A stretch of DNA of 25,058 bases. It comes from Methylococcaceae bacterium UBA4132. Lineage in GTDB: Bacteria; Pseudomonadota; Gammaproteobacteria; Methylococcales; Methylomonadaceae. This document shows, piece by piece, positions 21,350 to 25,058 of the stretch (its first letter is position 1; every line of letters starts with the position of its first letter). Position numbers and translations under genes: made by a program. The DNA lies in the NCBI GenBank assembly GCA_002380945.1, contig DFWO01000025.1, positions 1 through 25,058 of the forward strand, given 5' to 3'. The notes beneath the pieces are model-generated. The model made no database searches, was not told the DNA's origin, and worked only from the letters and a program-made list of their open reading frames with translations.

Positions 21350-22333
21350 ATGGCTATTACACTTTTTGAACCGTTACACGCGCACCTTAACGCCATACTT
21401 ACAAACTACGTTGGCACAACGGCAAGCAATATAACGCAAGAGATATTACCAGTTGCAACAACCCTAGCTTTGATTTCTATCTCGTTGTACGGATGGTCTA
21501 TGATGCGCGGATTAATTAATGAACCCGTGGTAGATGCAACGGCGAAAATACTAAGAATCTGTGTTATTTTTTCGCTATCAACTAATGTTGGTCTCTACAA
21601 TCAATACCTTTCTGACTGGCTTTGGCAATCGCCCGATGCTCTTGCTAACTTAGTTATTCAAAACGGAAACGGAGGCAGCTCAAGTATTAGCTTTAGCTTT
21701 TTGGATAACTTGCTTTCTCAGTATTATGAGCGCGGCAAAATATTCTGGGATTTAGGCAATTCAAGCACAATCCCTAACTTCGGATTTTTAATTATTGGCT
21801 GCGCTGTTTGGCTTGCTGGTTTTTTAGTAACAGGTTACGCGGCATTCTTGCTCATATTGTCAAAAATGGCTCTGGCAGTCTTATTAGGTGTCGGTGCTAT
21901 TTTTGTACTTTTAACCCTGTTTGATTCAACGCGGAAATTCTTTGATGCGTGGATTGGTCAAGTTATTAATTTTGTATTCTTGAATATGGTCACGGTCGCG
22001 GTGGCTGGAATCATGCTGTCAATTATAGATGAGTATGCTCATGGCATGGTAAGCGTGGCGGATATAGTGGATGCTTTTCCTATGTTGGGTCTTAGCATTA
22101 TATCTATTTTATTACTCTATCAAGTGCCGTCCATTGCTTCTGTATTAGGCGGTGGCGTGGCATTAAATACGCTCAAAGCTGGCTCTGCCGCTTTAGATTT
22201 TGCGCGTAATTTTGAACCTCGAAAATTATCAGCATCACGTAAAAACTTAAACACAAATGCAGGTATTGTTTCTGGTCAAAGGTTTAACAAGCCAGTAGGA
22301 ATAAACCGTAAAAATACTATTTCTAAGATGTAA
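21350..22333 (+). CDS. virB6: VirB6/TrbL-like inner-membrane channel protein
   Basis: A 327-residue polytopic protein with about six membrane segments, including ILPVATTLALISISLYGW near the start, LLILSKMALAVLLGVGAIFVL near 180 (the conserved VirB6 core) and LSIISILLLYQVPSIASVLGGG near 265. A basic tail rich in Lys, Arg and Asn follows. VirB6 forms part of the inner-membrane channel. It ends the transfer genes in this window: a terminator follows 73 bp later and virB7-virB11 and virD4 are absent from the adjoining DNA. Confidence 0.9.
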   Translation: MAITLFEPLHAHLNAILTNYVGTTASNITQEILPVATTLALISISLYGWSMMRGLINEPVVDATAKILRICVIFSLSTNVGLYNQYLSDWLWQSPDALANLVIQNGNGGSSSISFSFLDNLLSQYYERGKIFWDLGNSSTIPNFGFLIIGCAVWLAGFLVTGYAAFLLILSKMALAVLLGVGAIFVLLTLFDSTRKFFDAWIGQVINFVFLNMVTVAVAGIMLSIIDEYAHGMVSVADIVDAFPMLGLSIISILLLYQVPSIASVLGGGVALNTLKAGSAALDFARNFEPRKLSASRKNLNTNAGIVSGQRFNKPVGINRKNTISKM

Positions 22334-22363
22334 GCAGCAAAGATTTTTCGCGTGGAATCAAAC

Positions 22364-22391
22364 GTTCACTGCCACATAGGCAACTTAGAAA
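22364..22391 (+). CRISPR. Solitary type I-F CRISPR repeat
   Basis: A single 28-base unit matches the type I-F repeat: GTTCACTGCC at the start, a 5-nt loop ACATA, GGCA, and CTTAGAAA at the end, which is the crRNA 5' handle. TGCC pairs with GGCA as in the Cas6f (Csy4) hairpin. The base at the foot of the stem, normally G before the cut site, is A, giving a C-A mismatch. No second repeat lies 60 bp either way and no cas gene is in the window. It lies between virB6 and its terminator, so it would be in the 3' end of the T4SS transcript. Confidence 0.8.
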
Positions 22392-22406
22392 AAATAAATC
22401 AGTTAG

Positions 22407-22432
22407 AAAAAGCCGCTTTTTAGCGGCTTTTT
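22407..22432 (+). terminator. Intrinsic terminator after virB6 and the lone repeat
   Basis: AAAAAGCCGC and GCGGCTTTTT form a 10-bp stem with a 6-nt loop, ending in Ts that are also the first bases of the fifth palindrome. Transcripts ending here would carry the lone repeat 15 nt before the terminator stem. Confidence 0.92.
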
Positions 22433-22446
22433 CTCATATGCGAAAA
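22429..22446. repeat. 18-bp palindrome variant, copy 5
   Basis: TTTTCTCATATGCGAAAA, the same one-base variant as copy 3. It overlaps the terminator T-run and ends 2 bp before the -35 of the hicBA promoter. Confidence 0.8.
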
Positions 22447-22448
22447 AA

Positions 22449-22477
22449 TTGACAATGCCGCTTATCAGGGCTATGTT
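22449..22477 (+). promoter_or_regulatory. hicBA promoter
   Basis: A perfect -35 TTGACA (22449-22454), 17 bp, TATGTT (22472-22477). Transcription near 22484 supports the ATG at 22514 as the hicB start. Confidence 0.75.
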
Positions 22478-22513
22478 GAGTTTTTGATGTTCAACAAAAA
22501 ATGGAATCGACAC

Positions 22514-22768
22514 ATGAATGAAACAGTAGCCAGATTCATTAACCGACACCACAAACCTTTTATCGTAAAAGTGTCGGTTTATGAAGGTGTTTGGACAGCG
22601 GTATGTGACATACTGGGTTTAGTCACAGAAGCTGATAGCTATGAACAGTTGATAGAAAGAGCATGGACGATTGTGCCAGAACTGATTGAACTCAATGCTA
22701 TTCATGTGGCGGGTGATATTCGCCTACAGTTCACCCATACCAAAACCATCAACAAAGTGGCTTTGTAA
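22514..22768 (+). CDS. hicB: HicB-like antitoxin (DUF1902 type)
   Basis: An 84-residue protein from the ATG at 22514. Start codons at 22484 and 22487 lie at or too near the predicted transcription start. The segment FIVKVSVYEGVWTAVCDILGLVTEADSYEQLIERA, then VPELIEL, is the HicB/DUF1902 antitoxin fold. It would bind and block HicA, and perhaps repress the promoter, although no clear DNA-binding domain is visible in this short form. The order antitoxin then toxin, with a TAATG overlap, ensures the antitoxin is made first. Confidence 0.8.
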   Translation: MNETVARFINRHHKPFIVKVSVYEGVWTAVCDILGLVTEADSYEQLIERAWTIVPELIELNAIHVAGDIRLQFTHTKTINKVAL

Positions 22769-22965
22769 TGGGTTCAACGTTTTATCCTGAACTGGTGCTT
22801 TTATTACGCAAAGCAGGTTGTACGTTTGTTCGACAAGGCAAAGGCAGTCATGAAATCTGGTACAGTCCTATCACGCACAAAAACATCAGCGTACCGTTCA
22901 CCATCCAATCCAAGCCCACTGCTAATGCTATTTTGAAGCAAGCGGGTATCAGCGAAAAACTTTGA
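22768..22965 (+). CDS. hicA: HicA mRNA-interferase toxin
   Basis: A 65-residue HicA/YcfA-family toxin with the double-stranded RNA-binding-like fold. The motif FVRQGKGSHEIWY carries the catalytic His near residue 29, and SKPTANAILKQAGI is the typical C-terminal helix. It cleaves mRNA when HicB is lost, stabilising the plasmid in the population. Full length for the family. Confidence 0.88.
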   Translation: MGSTFYPELVLLLRKAGCTFVRQGKGSHEIWYSPITHKNISVPFTIQSKPTANAILKQAGISEKL

Positions 22966-23366
22966 CAACGCCTTAACTTTTTTGTGCGTACTCGTTCGGT
23001 CTTATCCTTGTTATGGTAGGTGCATTTAAACAAATGTCACCAAAGATAAGCGTGTTTAGAGTCAATAGAGTTTCTGAAAAAACGTCGCTAAGGAACACAA
23101 ACATAGCTTAAAGACGCATTTTGTCTGGCGTTATGTCTATAATGTTTCAACTTTGATTAGTGTTGAGACCCCTTATAGGAAAGTTTGCCACGATGTGGAG
23201 AGCATTCAAAACCGAGAGAGGCTAAGCCGCATTTTTTATTTTTTCATCCTTCGCTGCCCGAAAGCTAAGATGCCATTTCCGAAACTGTTGGCTGCTAATC
23301 AACAAAAGTCTCTAAAGTTTTATGGGATTTAACTGCTTGCGTTTAATCTATTTTCTGTTGCCAGAC
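22966..23366. other. Noncoding stretch between hicA and the resolvase
   Basis: About 400 bp without a convincing gene, RNA or terminator. It contains no clear inverted terminal repeats, although its position beside a resolvase suggests old transposon debris. Reading both strands I find only short frames without ribosome-binding sites. Confidence 0.5.
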
Positions 23367-23927
23367 TCAAACCGTTTCCTCTGGTTCTTTCAGTAGTTTA
23401 TACACGGTAGAACGTCCAATACCCATTTGTCTGGCAATCTCAATTGCGCCTATGCCTTTCTGGTGTAAGTCGTTTAATTTCGTTCTATCAATAAACGGTT
23501 TACGACCAAACTGAATACCTTTGGCTTTGGCTTCCAGTCTGCCTTCATTGGTGCGTTCCAGAATTCGTTGTCGTTCTGCTTGAGCAACCGCAGACAGAAT
23601 AGTGACGACCATTTTACCCATTGTGCCTTCGGTACTGATACCATCATCCAGAAATCGAACAGAGACACCAATGGCATCAAAGTCTTTAATCAGTTGAATC
23701 ATATCAGCGGTATCACGCCCTAATCTGTCGAGCTTGGTGACGAGAACGACATCGCCCGCTTCAACTTTTAAGCGCAATAATTGCAGCCCCTCTCGTTCAG
23801 TATCCTTACCTGATTGTTTATCGGTAAAAATACGACTGGCAATCACGCCTTGTTGCTTTAAGGCTTTCAGTTGAACATCTAGCGATTGTTGACTGGTGGA
23901 TACCCTGGCATAACCGAATAAACGCAT
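23367..23927 (-). CDS. tnpR: Tn3/Hin-type serine resolvase
   Basis: A 186-residue small serine recombinase. The catalytic Ser is residue 10 (YARVSTSQQ), followed by TKLDRLGRDTADM near 63, and the long E-helix region with GKMVVTILSAVAQAERQRILERT. A C-terminal helix-turn-helix (GAIEIARQMGIGRSTVYKLL) lies at about residues 155-180. It starts 5 bp from the res locus at 23932-24045. With no transposase nearby it probably resolves plasmid multimers, or it is left over from a Tn3-family transposon. Confidence 0.92.
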   Translation of the reverse strand: MRLFGYARVSTSQQSLDVQLKALKQQGVIASRIFTDKQSGKDTEREGLQLLRLKVEAGDVVLVTKLDRLGRDTADMIQLIKDFDAIGVSVRFLDDGISTEGTMGKMVVTILSAVAQAERQRILERTNEGRLEAKAKGIQFGRKPFIDRTKLNDLHQKGIGAIEIARQMGIGRSTVYKLLKEPEETV

Positions 23928-23931
23928 TTCA

Positions 23932-24045
23932 TATCTCTTAAATCGTTTAATAGAAAATAGTGTCTATCATATAGCAAAATCCGATTTATTAGACAGGAAA
24001 AACTGAGCTTTTTTGAGCGTCTACTAAGTTATAAATTATTAGACA
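23932..24045 (-). promoter_or_regulatory. res locus with subsites III, II and I
   Basis: Three inverted pairs of the resolvase half-site (like TGTCTATTA) are present. Site III is at 23932-23956 (25 bp), site II at 23961-23995 (35 bp), and site I at 24018-24045 (28 bp, central TTATAA). Site I resembles that of gamma-delta, ending AAATTAT(T/C)AGACA. Site sizes, the 4-bp and 22-bp gaps, and site III nearest the resolvase match Tn3/gamma-delta res. Crossing-over would occur in the central AT of site I. Confidence 0.85.
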
Positions 24046-24069
24046 GTTATCTATCACTTTATCTTTCTT

Positions 24070-24140
24070 TTGACTTCCTGTCATAGCTCTTTATACTAAG
24101 TAAGAAATGCAATTTAATTTCTTACTTTCTAATTTCTTAC
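24070..24140 (+). promoter_or_regulatory. vapBC promoter and operator
   Basis: TTGACT (24070-24075), 16 bp, TATACT (24092-24097). Directly after comes a perfect 11-bp inverted repeat, AAGTAAGAAAT (24098-24108) and ATTTCTTACTT (24117-24127). A third half-site, ATTTCTTAC, is at 24132-24140. This is a likely VapBC autoregulation site. Confidence 0.8.
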
Positions 24141-24158
24141 CGTATGGAGACCCTGCGT

Positions 24159-24413
24159 ATGCCAGTTGTAAAAATGCGACCCAAAGGGCAAATTACCATT
24201 CCCGCCAGTATTGTTGAAGTGGCTCATTTAACAGAAAACACACAATTTGATGTTGAGTACATTAATGGCGTTATTTTGCTAAAGCCAGTCAACGCAGATA
24301 TGAAAAAAGATGATGTGCTGTCGTATGCTGGAATCTTTGCAGGATCATGGGGCGAAACGCCTGATGAAGTCGAAACAACACTTCGTGAGCTGCATAACGA
24401 ATGGGAAAAATAG
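24159..24413 (+). CDS. vapB: AbrB-family antitoxin VapB
   Basis: An 84-residue protein from the ATG at 24159, which has the SD GGAG 9 nt upstream. The ATG at 24144 has none. The N-terminal SpoVT/AbrB swapped-hairpin DNA-binding domain is MRPKGQITIPASIVE and FDVEYINGVILLKPV. The C-terminal part is acidic (TPDEVETTLRELHNEWEK) and would wrap the toxin. It would repress its own promoter at the 24098-24140 operator. Confidence 0.88.
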   Translation: MPVVKMRPKGQITIPASIVEVAHLTENTQFDVEYINGVILLKPVNADMKKDDVLSYAGIFAGSWGETPDEVETTLRELHNEWEK

Positions 24414-24859
24414 ATGATTGTATAGCAAAAATACGAGGACACCGTATTTACTTAGATGCCAATTTTTTGATTTACTTTTTTGACAAAAAAGAACCGTATT
24501 TTTCAGTAGTATCTGAAATTATCGTGACCTGTGATCGAAATGCAGTATTTGGTTATACAGGCGATGCCGCTGTTGCTGAGTTAATGGTTTATCCGTATAA
24601 AACCAAAAGTGAAATCGAAATTGCGCGTGGCAAAGCCTTTTTTGCACGAGAAAACTTCTTAACAGTTCTTCCCCATAGCTCAGATTTATTTGATATGGCT
24701 TCTCGACTGCGTGCTGAAACAGGTATGAAGCTAATTGATTCTCTGCACTATGCCACTGCTCTAAAAACAGGATGTAAATTTCTTCTCACCAATGATAAAG
24801 GGATTCGTTCTACGCCAGACCTCGAAGTGATATTAGTTCAAGATTTAGTGACTGCTTAG
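24401..24859 (+). CDS. vapC: PIN-domain toxin VapC
   Basis: A 152-residue PIN-domain ribonuclease. The acidic residues are Asp19 (IYLDANFLIYFF), Glu60 (VAELMVYP), Asp113 (MKLIDSLHYATAL) and Asp132 (LLTNDKGIRS), which hold Mg for RNA cleavage. The start overlaps vapB by 13 bp, and the pair is the usual antitoxin-toxin order. It provides post-segregational killing or growth arrest. A weak hairpin (GCGAC, ACGAA, GTCGC at about 24894) follows the stop. Confidence 0.9.
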   Translation: MGKIDDCIAKIRGHRIYLDANFLIYFFDKKEPYFSVVSEIIVTCDRNAVFGYTGDAAVAELMVYPYKTKSEIEIARGKAFFARENFLTVLPHSSDLFDMASRLRAETGMKLIDSLHYATALKTGCKFLLTNDKGIRSTPDLEVILVQDLVTA

Positions 24860-24978
24860 TATTGACATATCAAAACCGTAAGTTTCTGTGTGCGACACGA
24901 AGTCGCTTTAATGAGCTGTTTTCCCCATTGAGGAAACCATCTGTGCTACCAGATGAATCTAGGGGCATGAATAAAGAG

Positions 24979-25058
24979 GGTTCTGTCGCAAATTCTATCT
25001 ACCTCATGCAATAATGTCCGGAATTTGAGCAGGTCAAAAGCATGATCAATTTCCGTGG
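24979..25058 (+). mobile_element. Left end of a probable IS6-family element, cut by the window
   Basis: GGTTCTGTCGCAAA at 24979-24992 resembles the terminal repeats of IS6-family elements (IS26 has GGCACTGTTGCAAA). An open frame starts at the expected distance. The right end is outside the window. Confidence 0.6.
25042..25058 (+). CDS. Start of an IS6-type transposase (partial)
   Basis: ATG at 25042 begins MINFRG, similar to how IS6-family transposases begin (IS26: MNPFKG). Only five full codons are visible. The call depends mainly on the terminal-repeat-like DNA 63 bp upstream. Confidence 0.5.

Noticed and set aside
22304..22450. A normal CRISPR array around 22364
   Set aside because: A second repeat should lie about 60 bp away on either side. 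Neither 22304 nor 22424 has one; the latter is terminator stem. It is a single repeat.
22966..23366. Tn3-family terminal inverted repeat (GGGGTCTCAAC on the minus strand near 23170)
   Set aside because: The far end of the expected 38-bp repeat (GCTAAG type) is missing at the right distance, and no partner copy was found.

Overview
The window looks like most of the backbone of a low-GC conjugative plasmid, or a closely related integrated element, from a gammaproteobacterium. The grounds are a Rep_3-type initiator with 22-bp iterons, a ParA/ParB partition operon, a stbABC-like operon, an ArdC-like antirestriction gene, a TopB/TraE-type topoisomerase III, virB1 to virB6 of a type IV secretion system (T4SS), two H-NS-like genes and two toxin-antitoxin pairs. 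AT-rich intergenic DNA and the family mix support the host call. I cannot name a species.

Layout. 1-1830 (+): an 11-bp phased repeat array, then three stb-like stability genes. 1898-4742 (-): parA, parB, an unknown gene and a triple-HTH regulator, resembling an IncP-type central control operon. 5004-8311 (-): two small accessory genes and ardC, split by a 1.4-kb IS4-family element whose transposase is interrupted by an amber codon. 8312-10183: the origin region and rep. 10227-11033 (+): tandem H-NS-like genes, the second frameshifted by an 8-bp tandem repeat. 11197-22333 (+): the transfer region, in the order virB1, lipoprotein/Omp85-like barrel, trimeric autotransporter adhesin, topB, virB2, virB3, virB4, virB5, an eex-like lipoprotein, virB6. 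22364-22965: a solitary type I-F CRISPR repeat, a terminator and hicB-hicA. 23367-24859: a serine resolvase with a three-subsite res locus, then vapBC. 24979-end: the probable left end of an IS6-family element.

Regulation. parA, the 5396-5824 gene and ardC share one sigma70 promoter, one 21-bp inverted-repeat operator and one SD-overlapping leader hairpin. A fourth gene (5004-5306) has only the leader. Independently, the palindrome TTTTCTCATATGAGAAAA, or a one-base variant, occurs five times, and in four cases lies directly beyond an intrinsic terminator. Both fit a plasmid that ties partition, anti-defence and transfer functions to a few plasmid-encoded regulators.

The two most striking items are (i) an Omp85-superfamily barrel with a lipoprotein signal and no POTRA domains, translationally coupled to virB1 and followed by a YadA-type adhesin whose C-terminus lacks the usual aromatic residue, and (ii) a lone type I-F CRISPR repeat in the 3' untranslated region of the T4SS operon, upstream of a toxin-antitoxin operon and with no cas genes in the window. 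It could be an RNA anti-CRISPR, a CRISPR-linked control element or a relic. No relaxase, VirD4 or VirB7-VirB11 gene is present here; they may lie outside the window.
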